Assembly: GCA_024693365.1 (NCBI GenBank)
Contig: JAILLF010000048.1
Location: 1-38,918, forward strand
Source: Acetatifactor sp.
GTDB lineage: Bacteria > Bacillota > Clostridia > Lachnospirales > Lachnospiraceae
Direction of reading: 5' to 3'
DNA: 38,918 bases
Part shown: positions 7,456 to 15,526 of the stretch, piece after piece
Position numbering within the stretch: position 1 is the first letter of the stretch
Layout: each line of letters opens with the position of its first letter
Notes under the pieces: generated by a model
Databases searched by the model: none
The model's input: the letters and a program-made list of their open reading frames with translations, nothing else
Told to the model about the DNA's origin: nothing
Position numbers and translations under genes: made by a program

Positions 7456-9300
7456 ATGCCACCTAGAGGACCTGGAGGCCCCATGCGGGGAGGATTTTTG
7501 ACGGAAGAGGAGAAGGCTAACAGACCGAAGGTCACGTGGCCCTTGTTAAAACGAGTGTTCAGTTACTTGCTTCCCTACTGGAAGCAGATGTTCCTGGTGC
7601 TTTGTGCCATCGCTCTTTCTTCCGTGTTGGGTTTGTTGCCTTCTGTGCTGACCGGACGCATTATCGATGAAGGTCTGATCGGACGGAATCTGGACATGTT
7701 GATCAAGCTGATCCTGTTAAGCCTTGGCGTGACGCTGGGATCGAATTTGATAGGCGTGGGTGAGAATTATTTGAATAACTGGATTGCGCAGCACATCACC
7801 TTTGACATGCGTAACCAAATGTATCGTCATCTCCAGAAGATGAGTCAGAAGTTTTTTACCTCGAGCAATCAGGGTGACATTATCACGAGAATGACAAGTG
7901 ACATCGGTGGCGTGGAGCGCGTCATCACAAGCACGTTCACCTCCATTCTGTCGAATGGCATTACCCTGGTGGCGGCCGTGGTCATCATGTTCCGTCAGAA
8001 CTGGATTCTGGCGTTGGTGGGCGCCGCAGTGGTGCCGCTCTTTGTCATCCCCACGAGACTTGCGGGCAAGAAGCGTTGGGAACTCACGAAGGAATCCCAG
8101 GAGTGCAATGACGAGATCAACGGCATCCTGAACGAGACGCTTTCCGTGTCGGGACAGCTCCTTGTGAAGCTTTTCTGCAAGGAGGACTATGAGTACGGAA
8201 AGTACAAGAACGTAAACCATCGCATGATCCGCCTGAACATCCGTGAGAGTATGGCGGGCCGGTGGTTCTGGGTCATCATTTCCACGTTTTCCAGCGTGGG
8301 CCCCATGCTTTTGTATCTGGTGGGCGGCATTTTGATGATCAAATATGATTCCAGCCTCACCGTGGGCGACGTGACCGTTCTGGTCACTCTGCTCGGCAGA
8401 ATGTACGGGCCCGTGAACATGCTGCTCAACATCCAGGTGGAGTGGATCCGTTCCATGGCATTGTTTACGCGTATCTTTGATTACTTTGACATGAAGGTTG
8501 ACATCCAAAATCCCGAAAAGCCGGAGAAGCCTCTCCTTACCGACGGAACCGTGGAATTCAAGGACGTGGATTTCTCCTATACGGAGGAACGCCAAATCCT
8601 AAAGAAGATCAACTTCAAGTTGGAGGGCGGACACAGCATAGCCATTGTTGGACCCTCCGGATCAGGAAAGAGTACCATCATCAACCTGATCCCCAGACTC
8701 TATGACGTAAATGGCGGCTCGGTGACCTTTGACGGCGTTGACGTCAGAAAACTGGATCTTTCCTTCCTGCGCGACAACGTGGGCATTGTGAGCCAGGAGA
8801 CATATCTTTTCAACGGAACCATCCGTGAGAACCTCCTGTATGCGAAGCCGGATGCGACGGAAGAGGAGCTGATCGAGGCTTGTAAAAAGGCGAATATCTA
8901 CGACTTCATCGAAAAGCAGGAGCTTGGGCTCGATGCCGTGGTTGGTAACCGCGGATTGAAGCTTTCCGGCGGTGAGAAGCAGAGAATCTCCATTGCAAGA
9001 GTGCTGCTAAAGGATCCTGCGCTACTGATCTTTGACGAGGCGACGTCCTCCCTGGATTCCATCTCTGAGAGCAAGATCCAGGAAGCCATCGATCCCATCA
9101 TTGAATCCAGGACCAGCATCCTGATCGCACACAGACTTTCCACAATTCTGGCTGCAGACGAGATTCTCGTGGTCAAGGACGGTGAGATCGTGGAGAGGGG
9201 CGTGCACGCTGATCTGGTAAAGGCCGGCGGCACCTACACGGAACTCTACGAAACCCAGTTCCGCAAGGCGCTGGAAGCAGAATGGTTTTCGACAACTTAA
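7456..9300 (+). CDS. ABC transporter, fused permease and ATPase (exporter type)
   Basis: This is a 614-residue half-transporter. A proline/glycine-rich start is followed by six TM helices (about residues 30-320, exporter type I) and then the nucleotide-binding domain. Walker A is GPSGSGKS at about 399-406, the Q-loop is in IVSQETYLFNGT, the signature is LSGGE near 503, Walker B is LLIFDEATS near 524-532, and the switch histidine is in AHRLST. It should work as a homodimer or pair with another half-transporter, exporting a lipid, drug or peptide. It lies 15 bases after paaK with a GGAG ribosome binding site, so it is in the same transcript, but the substrate is not evident. No partner half-transporter gene is adjacent, so a homodimer is more likely. 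Confidence 0.93.
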   Translation: MPPRGPGGPMRGGFLTEEEKANRPKVTWPLLKRVFSYLLPYWKQMFLVLCAIALSSVLGLLPSVLTGRIIDEGLIGRNLDMLIKLILLSLGVTLGSNLIGVGENYLNNWIAQHITFDMRNQMYRHLQKMSQKFFTSSNQGDIITRMTSDIGGVERVITSTFTSILSNGITLVAAVVIMFRQNWILALVGAAVVPLFVIPTRLAGKKRWELTKESQECNDEINGILNETLSVSGQLLVKLFCKEDYEYGKYKNVNHRMIRLNIRESMAGRWFWVIISTFSSVGPMLLYLVGGILMIKYDSSLTVGDVTVLVTLLGRMYGPVNMLLNIQVEWIRSMALFTRIFDYFDMKVDIQNPEKPEKPLLTDGTVEFKDVDFSYTEERQILKKINFKLEGGHSIAIVGPSGSGKSTIINLIPRLYDVNGGSVTFDGVDVRKLDLSFLRDNVGIVSQETYLFNGTIRENLLYAKPDATEEELIEACKKANIYDFIEKQELGLDAVVGNRGLKLSGGEKQRISIARVLLKDPALLIFDEATSSLDSISESKIQEAIDPIIESRTSILIAHRLSTILAADEILVVKDGEIVERGVHADLVKAGGTYTELYETQFRKALEAEWFSTT

Positions 9301-9317
9301 TTTTTTGAAAAAAGGAC

Positions 9318-9346
9318 TTGTGTTTTTCTCAAAATAGTATTATGAT
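9318..9346 (+). promoter_or_regulatory. Sigma-A-like promoter for the EIIC-like gene
   Basis: TTGTGT (9318-9323), a 17-bp spacer, and TATGAT (9341-9346). The predicted start near 9353 leaves a leader of about 170 bases before the ATG at 9525. Confidence 0.5.
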
Positions 9347-9402
9347 AGGCACAATAAATACTTTGATAAATAATTGTCAATCATTTTCAGGCCAAGACGT
9401 GA

Positions 9403-9468
9403 GGGGTTCGGAGCGCAGACGCAAAGTGACCATGCGAAGATTCGGAGCGTAGGCGCAAAGCGATCGCA
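9403..9468. repeat. Two direct repeats in the leader
   Basis: TTCGGAGCGCAGACGCAAAG and, about 34 bases later, TTCGGAGCGTAGGCGCAAAG, each followed by a GCGAAGA or GCAAAGA word. The repeats sit in the untranslated leader of the EIIC-like gene. GCG-rich words of this type recur at 35405-35520. Confidence 0.6.
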
Positions 9469-9524
9469 AAGAGGTCAGGGAAGCGCTCGAATGAACGCCC
9501 ATGTACTTGGAGAGAGGAGAGTCT

Positions 9525-10628
9525 ATGGAAAAGATCAAAGCATTCATGAAACGCAAGGACGTGGAAATTTCCCTGAAGCGTTATGGAATTGACGCATTGG
9601 GAGCAATGGCACAGGGACTTTTTTGTTCCCTGTTGATCGGTACGATTATTGATACCGTCGGAAAGCAGTTAAACGTTCCATTCTTAAAGGCGACCGTACT
9701 CAGCATCAAATCCGGTGACGTGCTGATTCCTTATACCGTTGGCGGACTTGCATCGTTGATGAGCGGTCCGGCCATGGCAGTTGCGATCGGCTATGCGCTG
9801 AAATGTCCTCCGTTGGTACTCTTTTCCATGATTACCGTGGGATTTGCCGCGAACGCCCTCGGCGGAGCAGGTGGTCCTTTGGCGGTGTTGTTTATCGCGA
9901 TCATTGCCGCTGAATTTGGTAAGATGATCTCCAAGGAGACGAAGGTTGACATTTTGGTGACGCCTCTTGTCACCATTGGCATTGGCGTATTCTTTTCCTG
10001 GCTCATCGCTCCTGCGCTTGGCAAGGCAGCCAGCAGCGTAGGGCTGTTCATTAAGTGGGCAACGGATCAGCAACCGTTTATTATGGGGATTCTTGTGGCC
10101 GTGGCAGTTGGCATGGCTCTTACCCTTCCCATATCTTCCGCAGCAATCTGTGCGGCGCTTGGACTGACCGGACTTGCCGGCGGCGCAGCCGTTGCAGGGT
10201 GTTGTGCGCAGATGGTTGGCTTCGCAGTGATCTCCTTTAAGGAGAACAAGTGGGGTGGCTTGGTATCCCAGGGAATCGGAACCTCCATGCTGCAGATGCC
10301 AAACATTATTAAAAATCCAAGAGTGTGGATCGCACCGACGCTTGCCAGTGCCATCACCGGTCCCATCGCAACCTGCATTTTCCAACTGAAGATGAATGGC
10401 GCGCCCGTATCTTCCGGCATGGGAACCTGTGGTCTGGTTGGTCAGATTGGCGTATATACCGGATGGGTTAAGGACGTGGCGGAGGGAACCAAGGCTGCCA
10501 TCACCGCAATGGATTGGGTGGGACTTGTCATGATTTCCTTTGTCCTTCCTGCAGTTTTATCCTTAGTGTTCCATTTGATCGCAAAGAAGCTAAGCTGGGT
10601 CAAGGACGGAGACCTCAAGCTTGCCTAA
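9525..10628 (+). CDS. PTS EIIC-like permease (EIIC_2 type), stand-alone
   Basis: This 367-residue polytopic membrane protein has roughly ten helices and starts MEKIKAFMKRKDVEISLKRY. The Gly-rich segments LASLMSGPAMAVAIGYALK, NALGGAGGPLAVLF and SKETKVDILVTPLVTI match the EIIC_2 (PF13303-type) group annotated as PTS sugar transporter subunit IIC. No EIIA or EIIB gene or domain is nearby, so PTS coupling is unproven and it may be a simple transporter. Start: ATG 9525 after GAGAGGAGA, not the upstream ATG 9501. It has its own promoter (9318) and a strong terminator (10739), so it is probably monocistronic. Confidence 0.8.
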   Translation: MEKIKAFMKRKDVEISLKRYGIDALGAMAQGLFCSLLIGTIIDTVGKQLNVPFLKATVLSIKSGDVLIPYTVGGLASLMSGPAMAVAIGYALKCPPLVLFSMITVGFAANALGGAGGPLAVLFIAIIAAEFGKMISKETKVDILVTPLVTIGIGVFFSWLIAPALGKAASSVGLFIKWATDQQPFIMGILVAVAVGMALTLPISSAAICAALGLTGLAGGAAVAGCCAQMVGFAVISFKENKWGGLVSQGIGTSMLQMPNIIKNPRVWIAPTLASAITGPIATCIFQLKMNGAPVSSGMGTCGLVGQIGVYTGWVKDVAEGTKAAITAMDWVGLVMISFVLPAVLSLVFHLIAKKLSWVKDGDLKLA

Positions 10629-10738
10629 GATGATCGGAACGTATTACATGGCGTTCTGGATTAAGATGGACATTCTGAATGATTATTTGGATGGCGTTTG
10701 ACGGTTTGGGTTATGAGGATTGGTTTACTGCTTGATTT

Positions 10739-10780
10739 CAGCCTGGCAAGATTAACGGCTTGCCAGGCTGATTTTATTTT
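10739..10780 (+). terminator. Rho-independent terminator after the EIIC-like gene
   Basis: A perfect 12-bp stem (CAGCCTGGCAAG at 10739-10750 with CTTGCCAGGCTG at 10759-10770) and an 8-base loop are followed by ATTTTATTTT. It lies about 110 bases after the stop codon. The ORF reading through it (10698-10895) is not credible. Confidence 0.9.
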
Positions 10781-10899
10781 GATGGATCTACGGAAGGAAG
10801 AGTTTTTGTTGTTAAACGATAGCCAAAGTATGGTGCAGGGGAAGAACCATGAAGTTTCTCTTTGTGGTTGGCAGCGAGGAATGATCGGTGTTTAGTATG

Positions 10900-10964
10900 G
10901 ACACTTCAGTGTCGGTTATTTTGGGTTGATACACGCGAAACGAAATAATGAAATAATAGCGTGT
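10900..10964. promoter_or_regulatory. Palindromes upstream of the hydrolase gene
   Basis: GACACTTCAGTGTC (10900-10913) is a 14-bp perfect dyad of operator size. ACACGC (10931-10936) and GCGTGT (10959-10964) form a second inverted pair around AT-rich DNA. Together with the 16-bp repeats that follow, they make this 320-base gap unusually rich in potential protein-binding sites. The rest of the gap (10781-10899) shows nothing I recognise. Confidence 0.4.
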
Positions 10965-10975
10965 CAGCAAATTTC

Positions 10976-11031
10976 AACTGTTTACCTTCTGAACTGTTTA
11001 CCGACTGAACAGTTTATCTCATGAACTATGG
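10976..11031. repeat. 16-bp direct repeats abutting the hydrolase promoter
   Basis: AACTGTTTA occurs at 10976 and 10992, AACAGTTTA at 11008, and AACTATGGT at 11024. The spacing is exactly 16 bp, with a TG before the second to fourth copies. The array ends at the -35 box. It could be an activator-binding iteron array. A similar 15-16 bp unit, GAACTGTTAACAAGG, occurs at 23374, so a minisatellite origin is the alternative. Confidence 0.7.
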
Positions 11032-11060
11032 TTGCGCTTCTAACAAAAAAATGTTAGAAT
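11032..11060 (+). promoter_or_regulatory. Promoter for the alpha/beta hydrolase gene
   Basis: TTGCGC (11032-11037), a 17-bp spacer, and TAGAAT (11055-11060). The -35 is weak and touches the 16-bp repeats, as expected for an activated promoter. The start codon at 11105 lies about 38 bases downstream of the likely transcription start. Confidence 0.5.
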
Positions 11061-11104
11061 GGTAACAGTTCTTTGTAAAACGATTTATCAAGGAGGAGTT
11101 TCTT

Positions 11105-12700
11105 ATGGCTATGATGGAAAGACCTAACGTAACCGTGCTGCCTGATGGGGGAAAGTATTGGGAGCACAAGTTTGAGAAGTTTTATCTGAAGGCTTTTGTG
11201 CCTGCGACGGACATTGACGGCGAGGTAAACAATTATACCTTCCGCGCGCCGCTTCTTTTGGTTTTGGAAGAGAAGCCGCAGAGCATGGAGAGTGCGATCG
11301 CGTTTGCAAAGTCCAGCGGACTTGCAGACATTGCTTCTTCCGTGGATTCCAGCGTACTGTTTGTTTATCCGACTGCCGAGGACGGTTGGAAGAGTCAGAC
11401 CGAAGCGCTGTATGCAGATTTGATCGCTGAGATCAAGATGAATCCTTTCTACAAGGATGGCATCGTTGAAATCATGGACTTCTTCACCAGACAGTTCAAG
11501 GGCTATTTCGTGCGCGGCGCCATTTTCCGTGCAGACCTGTATGGTTTTGGCGAATCGGCCGACTATATTGCAAAGAATCTGTTAAAGACGCTTCAAGGCG
11601 AATACCTTTGGGGCCCCGGCGAGATCACGCCGGCAATGTGTTCCATGGAGAGGCTGTCCGTTGTTCCTGCCCCTGAGCGCAAGGACATAGGCTACTTAAG
11701 CGTTGGAAATTCCGATGAGATTAATGCAGCTTTTGCAGGCTGTGAGAACGTGCTGATTAAGGATAAGGCTGACTATAAGGCTGACTTTAAGGCGTTTGTC
11801 CGCAAGTTTAAGATGTGGTGCGGCAACATGGAAATCGAGCCCGATTTCCATGCGCTGAACATGACGGAAGAGGCCGGATGCGTTACCATTAAGACTTCTC
11901 CGGACAATCATGGCAGATATAAGGATACGGCAGAGCACAAGGTGGGTTATTTTGCATATTACAACAACGATGCGTTTGACAACGGTCCCGCTCCTTTGGT
12001 GATGGGCTTCCATGGCGGCGGAGATTCCTCCATGTTCCTGACCTTCGTTTCGGGATGGTGGGAGGTTTGCCACAAATATGGTTTCCTCTACGTTGCAATC
12101 GACAATCATCAGGACGTGCCTGCGGCAGAGGCAGTGCAGGTGATCGAGGAAATCAAGAAGCGCTATAAGGTCGACGAGCACAGGATTTACGCAACTGGCT
12201 TCTCCATGGGAAGTGGAAAGACTTGGGACATGTTCCAGGAATTCCCGCAACTGTTTGCAGGCCTTGCACCTGCAAGCGCGTTGTTCCCCGTGAGAAATAA
12301 TGCGTTTGGCAAGTCCATCGAGGACGGCATCAACATGGACGTTCCCGTAGCTCTGTTCTATTCCGGCGGTGAAAAGTCTCATCTTCCCGAGCTTCCCTTC
12401 CAAGCGGAGCAGGGCATTGAGAGAGTGCAGTATGCTGCTCAGGTCAACAAGTGTAAGTGCAAGTTTGACGTGTCCTATGCGGACAAGGATCAGTGGGCGG
12501 ATCCCATTTACGGTGTTCCCGGGGATCGCGTGGAAGTGCTTCATGACGATTCGAGAGACAGCGATCTGACCATCCGTTACTATGACAGTGAAGACGGCGT
12601 ATGCCGCACGGCCTTTGCCAGCATCAGCGGTCAGGTACACGAGTGCAGACGTCATACTAACGAAGCCGCATGGAATTTCATTTCCAAATTTTCGAGATAA
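11105..12700 (+). CDS. Large intracellular alpha/beta hydrolase (esterase/depolymerase-like)
   Basis: This is a 531-residue protein with no signal peptide. The C-terminal half has the alpha/beta-hydrolase fold: the oxyanion segment GFHGGGDSS near residue 303 and the nucleophile elbow GFSMGSGKT, with Ser near 367. VHECRRHTNEAAWNFISKF at the end contains the likely catalytic His. The layout recalls poly-hydroxyalkanoate depolymerase/feruloyl-esterase type hydrolases. The N-terminal ~270 residues are not recognised and could bind substrate or a partner. Start ATG 11105 follows AAGGAGGAG. It has its own promoter with upstream repeats and its own terminator, so it is monocistronic and probably regulated. 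The substrate is unknown. Confidence 0.75.
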   Translation: MAMMERPNVTVLPDGGKYWEHKFEKFYLKAFVPATDIDGEVNNYTFRAPLLLVLEEKPQSMESAIAFAKSSGLADIASSVDSSVLFVYPTAEDGWKSQTEALYADLIAEIKMNPFYKDGIVEIMDFFTRQFKGYFVRGAIFRADLYGFGESADYIAKNLLKTLQGEYLWGPGEITPAMCSMERLSVVPAPERKDIGYLSVGNSDEINAAFAGCENVLIKDKADYKADFKAFVRKFKMWCGNMEIEPDFHALNMTEEAGCVTIKTSPDNHGRYKDTAEHKVGYFAYYNNDAFDNGPAPLVMGFHGGGDSSMFLTFVSGWWEVCHKYGFLYVAIDNHQDVPAAEAVQVIEEIKKRYKVDEHRIYATGFSMGSGKTWDMFQEFPQLFAGLAPASALFPVRNNAFGKSIEDGINMDVPVALFYSGGEKSHLPELPFQAEQGIERVQYAAQVNKCKCKFDVSYADKDQWADPIYGVPGDRVEVLHDDSRDSDLTIRYYDSEDGVCRTAFASISGQVHECRRHTNEAAWNFISKFSR

Positions 12701-12746
12701 TGGAATAACAGATATTTAGATTTTTGAAAATATCTATAGACGAATG

Positions 12747-12797
12747 AAAAGCATTCCTTTATAATTTTCGTAATGAAAATGTAGAGGAATGCTTTTT
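12747..12797 (+). terminator. Terminator after the hydrolase gene
   Basis: AAAAGCATTCCT (12747-12758) pairs with AGGAATGCTTTT (12785-12796). An inner repeat (ATTTTCG…GAAAAT) lies in the loop and a T-run follows. The A-run on the left means it could also act on the opposite strand, although no gene converges here. Confidence 0.85.
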
Positions 12798-12835
12798 ACG
12801 TAGAAGAGCAGATGCCTAATTCATGAGGAAGAACA

Positions 12836-14197
12836 ATGAGAGAGCGTAAGTCAGCAATGCTCAGAATGACGGAGGGTAATCCGGTCAGGCTGATCATCCT
12901 TTTTTCCATACCAATGTTGATCGGAAATCTGTTTCAGCAGGTTTATAACCTGGTGGATTCGGTGATTGTTGGACAATTTGTGGGTGCTGACGCGCTGGCA
13001 GCCATCGGAGCGACCAGCTCCGTGAACTTCCTCTTTTTTGCGTTGTGCAATGGAATCGGAAGTGGCGGCGGGATCATCACGTCCCAGTTTTTTGGAAAGG
13101 GTGATGACAATGCGGTAAAGAGCTGCATCGTAAATACGGGTTACGTTATGCTGGTATTCCCGCTGGCAGTGGGCATTTTGGCCTCCTCTTTGTCCGTGCC
13201 AATATTGCGGCTTTTGGATACGCCGCCGGAGATTATGGATGAATCCGTGGCATATTTGAGAATTATGTGCGCCGGGATCGTATTTGTGTCGCTGTACAAT
13301 TATGTGTCATCCATACTTCGGGCGCTTGGTGATTCTAAGACGCCCCTGTTATTCTTGATTTTTTCCTGCTTATTGAATACAGGCTTGGACGTGTTATTTG
13401 TATATGTTTTTCACCTGAGCGTCCGCGGCGCAGGATATGCGACGGTGATTTCACAGTTTGTTTCGGGGATCAGCTGTCTCGCCTATGCCGCAAAGAAGAA
13501 CAAATATTTTAAAATCACGCGGGAAGACCTTAGATTTAACGGAGAGATCGTATACAGCGTATTAAAGCTTGGCATTCCGATTTCCCTGCAATTCTCGCTA
13601 ATAGCCATCTCATGCATGGCCCTGCAAAAGGTTGTCAATTCCTTTGGAAAGGTGGCAGTGGCGACATTCACGGCAACAAGCAGGATTGAACAACTCATTC
13701 ATCAGCCCTATCAGACGCTGGGCGCCGCACTCGCAACCTACACGGGTCAGAATTACGGCGCAAAGCAGATGGAGAGAGTAAAAGCAGGCTACAGATACGG
13801 TTTGATGATCATGGTATGCTTTTCTATGATAATGTTACCAGTGATGCAGGTGTTTGGAGAAAACGTCATTCGGATTTTTGTAGATGACGAAGCCGTGATC
13901 GCAATGGGAGCGAAGGCCCTCCGGATCACCAGCTTCTTCTATGTGACGCTCGGTTTGATCTATGTGGTGAGAGGCGTTCTTAATGGCCTCGGTGACGCAA
14001 TCTTCGCATTGTTGAACGGCATTGTCGAGGCCATCGGAAGATTTGTGGTGCCCGCAGCGATGGTAGGCATCCCCGTGATAGGCGTGTGGGGAATCTGGTG
14101 GTCGGTAGGCATCGTATGGGCGGTCAGCGGGATCACGGCATGCATGCGATACGTGTACTTTAAAAAGAAACTGTCCCAAGAACGGAATCAGATTTGA
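12836..14197 (+). CDS. MATE family efflux transporter
   Basis: This 453-residue protein has twelve TM helices. It opens MTEGNPVRLIILFSIPMLIG and NLFQQVYNLVDSVIVGQFVG, the standard MATE/DinF-type start, with GGGIITSQFFGKGD soon after. Drug or metabolite export driven by Na+ or H+ gradients is expected; the cargo is unknown. Start ATG 12836 lies after GAGGAAG. No terminator is seen before the convergent bactofilin gene, whose end lies only five bases from this stop codon, so the two convergent transcripts probably overlap. Confidence 0.93.
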   Translation: MRERKSAMLRMTEGNPVRLIILFSIPMLIGNLFQQVYNLVDSVIVGQFVGADALAAIGATSSVNFLFFALCNGIGSGGGIITSQFFGKGDDNAVKSCIVNTGYVMLVFPLAVGILASSLSVPILRLLDTPPEIMDESVAYLRIMCAGIVFVSLYNYVSSILRALGDSKTPLLFLIFSCLLNTGLDVLFVYVFHLSVRGAGYATVISQFVSGISCLAYAAKKNKYFKITREDLRFNGEIVYSVLKLGIPISLQFSLIAISCMALQKVVNSFGKVAVATFTATSRIEQLIHQPYQTLGAALATYTGQNYGAKQMERVKAGYRYGLMIMVCFSMIMLPVMQVFGENVIRIFVDDEAVIAMGAKALRITSFFYVTLGLIYVVRGVLNGLGDAIFALLNGIVEAIGRFVVPAAMVGIPVIGVWGIWWSVGIVWAVSGITACMRYVYFKKKLSQERNQI

Positions 14198-14202
14198 CGG
14201 AA

Positions 14203-14916
14203 TCAAACCTGCTTATCACAGTGTTCTATCTCTGCATCCGTGCTGACGCTAATAGTTTCACCGTAGATGACCTGGCCGATCTTACAGCCAGGTCCTATTT
14301 TTACGTCCCGGCCCATTACGGAATTTGCAACCACGTATTCAATGTCGATCACGTCGCCTTCAATACTGTCAGTCACTTGGAAAATGCCGCCCTTTTTCTT
14401 GCCAAACATTCGCGCGAAGAGTCCGCCGACAACCCCTTTTCTGCGTATTTTGATGAAGCTTCCGCCAATGGAATTTGCGGAAGAACCAAAATCGAAGATC
14501 ACGTCAAGCTTCTCAGCATTGATTAAGCCATTGCAGGTGATTCCGCCGCGGATTACGGCATCTTCGGACGTAACGTCGCCGTCTGACCTTAGGAGACCAC
14601 TTACGTGCAACTCATTGGCAGCAATGGAATCGACTTTGAGATTTCCAGACGAGGAACACTTTTCGCATTGCAAAGAACCGCCCACCTTGCCGTTTCCTGA
14701 CACGCTCACGGCGATGGCATCCATGTTGCCCTTAATGTTTCCATTTCCAGAGATTTTAACGTCGCCGAGACAACGCAGGTCACCTTCCACGCTGCCGGAA
14801 CCGGAGACGTTGAAATCCGTACAAGAAACGTTGCCGGTTACCTTTCCGCATCCGCTAATGTTAATGGCGTCTTGATAATCGCCTCCGGGGAGACTTCCAC
14901 TTCCTGATATATTCAT
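14203..14916 (-). CDS. Bactofilin-type polymer-forming beta-helix protein
   Basis: This 237-residue protein is built of short beta-helix turns: NISGSGSLPGG, NISGCGKVTGN, NVSGSGSVEGD, KISGNGNIKGN and SVSGNGKVGGS recur about every 18-20 residues. It matches the YhbE/YhbF-type bactofilins of Bacillus. Such proteins polymerise without nucleotide and scaffold cell-envelope functions. Start chosen: ATG 14916, seven bases after AAGGAGG; the TTG at 14922 lies too close to that site. A positively charged patch (RRKGVVGGLFARMFGKKKGG) may contact membrane or another partner. It is the second gene of an operon with the YhbD-like gene, the same pairing as B. subtilis yhbD-yhbE-yhbF. Confidence 0.85.
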   Translation of the reverse strand: MNISGSGSLPGGDYQDAINISGCGKVTGNVSCTDFNVSGSGSVEGDLRCLGDVKISGNGNIKGNMDAIAVSVSGNGKVGGSLQCEKCSSSGNLKVDSIAANELHVSGLLRSDGDVTSEDAVIRGGITCNGLINAEKLDVIFDFGSSANSIGGSFIKIRRKGVVGGLFARMFGKKKGGIFQVTDSIEGDVIDIEYVVANSVMGRDVKIGPGCKIGQVIYGETISVSTDAEIEHCDKQV

Positions 14917-14939
14917 TTTCAATCCTCCTTAAATAGGTT

Positions 14940-15338
14940 CTACGCTTCATCAGCGCCCAATATTTCCATGATTTTTTGGGTTACGTCCTTACGCCCGCCT
15001 TCCCCCGATATGGTGATCTTGCGGATGTCAGAGAGCTTGTAGCTGTGTTGTCCGTACGCCGTCTCGATCACGACGGTGCGGTTGGTTTGTTCTTCTCCTG
15101 AAAGCTTGGCAGCCAGCTCATCCAAGAGAATGTCTTCTTTGGTGGAGAGGATCCGCTCCATGCGCTCGCAGATCAGTTCTTCAGGAAAGAAGGTTTCCTG
15201 GCCGGTTACGGTGGCCTTCTTTATAAACCACTCATCAGGGATCAGCCCCTTTCGTTTCCAACGATAGAGCGATCCGTAAGAGATGCCGTAACGGGCAAGC
15301 AGGTCTTTTTTGGAAATTAGATTCTTATCCCAATCCAA
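14940..15338 (-). CDS. YhbD-like HTH protein (DUF4004-type), candidate regulator of the bactofilin
   Basis: This 132-residue protein has an N-terminal MerR-like helix-turn-helix (LISKKDLLARYGISYGSLYR, then WKRKGLIPDEWF and TGQETFFP), closely resembling B. subtilis YhbD. Start chosen: TTG 15338, placed correctly after AAAGGAGGG; an upstream in-frame start would put that site inside the gene. The remaining ~70 residues are predicted helix plus strand (VVIETAYGQHSYKLSDIRKI). Its promoter contains three 13-bp GTAACAATGTTAC-type dyads, so autoregulation is likely but inferred. The gene is 24 bases upstream of the bactofilin gene. Confidence 0.8.
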   Translation of the reverse strand: MDWDKNLISKKDLLARYGISYGSLYRWKRKGLIPDEWFIKKATVTGQETFFPEELICERMERILSTKEDILLDELAAKLSGEEQTNRTVVIETAYGQHSYKLSDIRKITISGEGGRKDVTQKIMEILGADEA

Positions 15339-15374
15339 CGCAGTCCCTCCTTTACACAGTTTATTGCCATGCAC

Positions 15375-15427
15375 GTAACAATGTTCCGTAACAATGTTAC
15401 AACTGCATTGTATCGTAACATTGTTAC
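15375..15427. promoter_or_regulatory. Three 13-bp operator-like dyads
   Basis: GTAACAATGTTCC (15375-15387), GTAACAATGTTAC (15388-15400) and GTAACATTGTTAC (15415-15427). The last two are exact reverse complements of each other. One lies in the -35/-10 spacer of the yhbD promoter and two lie just downstream of the -10, positions typical for a repressor or a MerR-type regulator. Confidence 0.75.
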
Positions 15428-15435
15428 GTTGTCAA
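15407..15435 (-). promoter_or_regulatory. Promoter of the yhbD-bactofilin operon
   Basis: Read on the minus strand: TTGACA (15435-15430), a 17-bp spacer, and TACAAT (15412-15407). The spacer contains a 13-bp dyad. This is a near-consensus promoter and so is likely to need repression. Confidence 0.8.
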
Positions 15436-15465
15436 GAAGAAAAATAAAAATATACACTAAACCTA

Positions 15466-15494
15466 TTGACAAAGTAGGTTAATAGGTGTAATAT
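15466..15494 (+). promoter_or_regulatory. Promoter of the sulfur cluster with overlapping dyad
   Basis: TTGACA (15466-15471), a 17-bp spacer, and TAATAT (15489-15494). The -35 is embedded in ACCTATTGACAAAGTAGGT and the spacer holds TTAATAGG, so two overlapping inverted pairs (ACCTA/TAGGT and CCTATT/AATAGG) cover the polymerase site. The look recalls Rrf2-family (CymR/IscR-like) operators found at sulfur genes; that assignment is inference. Confidence 0.7.
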
Positions 15495-15526
15495 CGACAC
15501 TATCAAAGGAAAGGAAGCCAGAAAAC

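Noticed and set aside
7717..8595. 292-residue minus-strand ORF
   Set aside because: It lies entirely inside the ABC transporter gene on the opposite strand, is His/Asn-rich nonsense, and has no ribosome binding site; it is a codon-bias shadow.
10698..10895. 65-residue plus-strand ORF
   Set aside because: It reads straight through the perfect terminator stem at 10739-10770 and lacks a ribosome binding site.
11696..12655. 319-residue minus-strand ORF
   Set aside because: It is antisense to the well-supported alpha/beta hydrolase gene and has no recognisable domain.
14267..14875. 202-residue plus-strand ORF rich in Pro/Thr
   Set aside because: It is antisense to the bactofilin gene; its repetitiveness only mirrors the beta-helix repeats of that gene.
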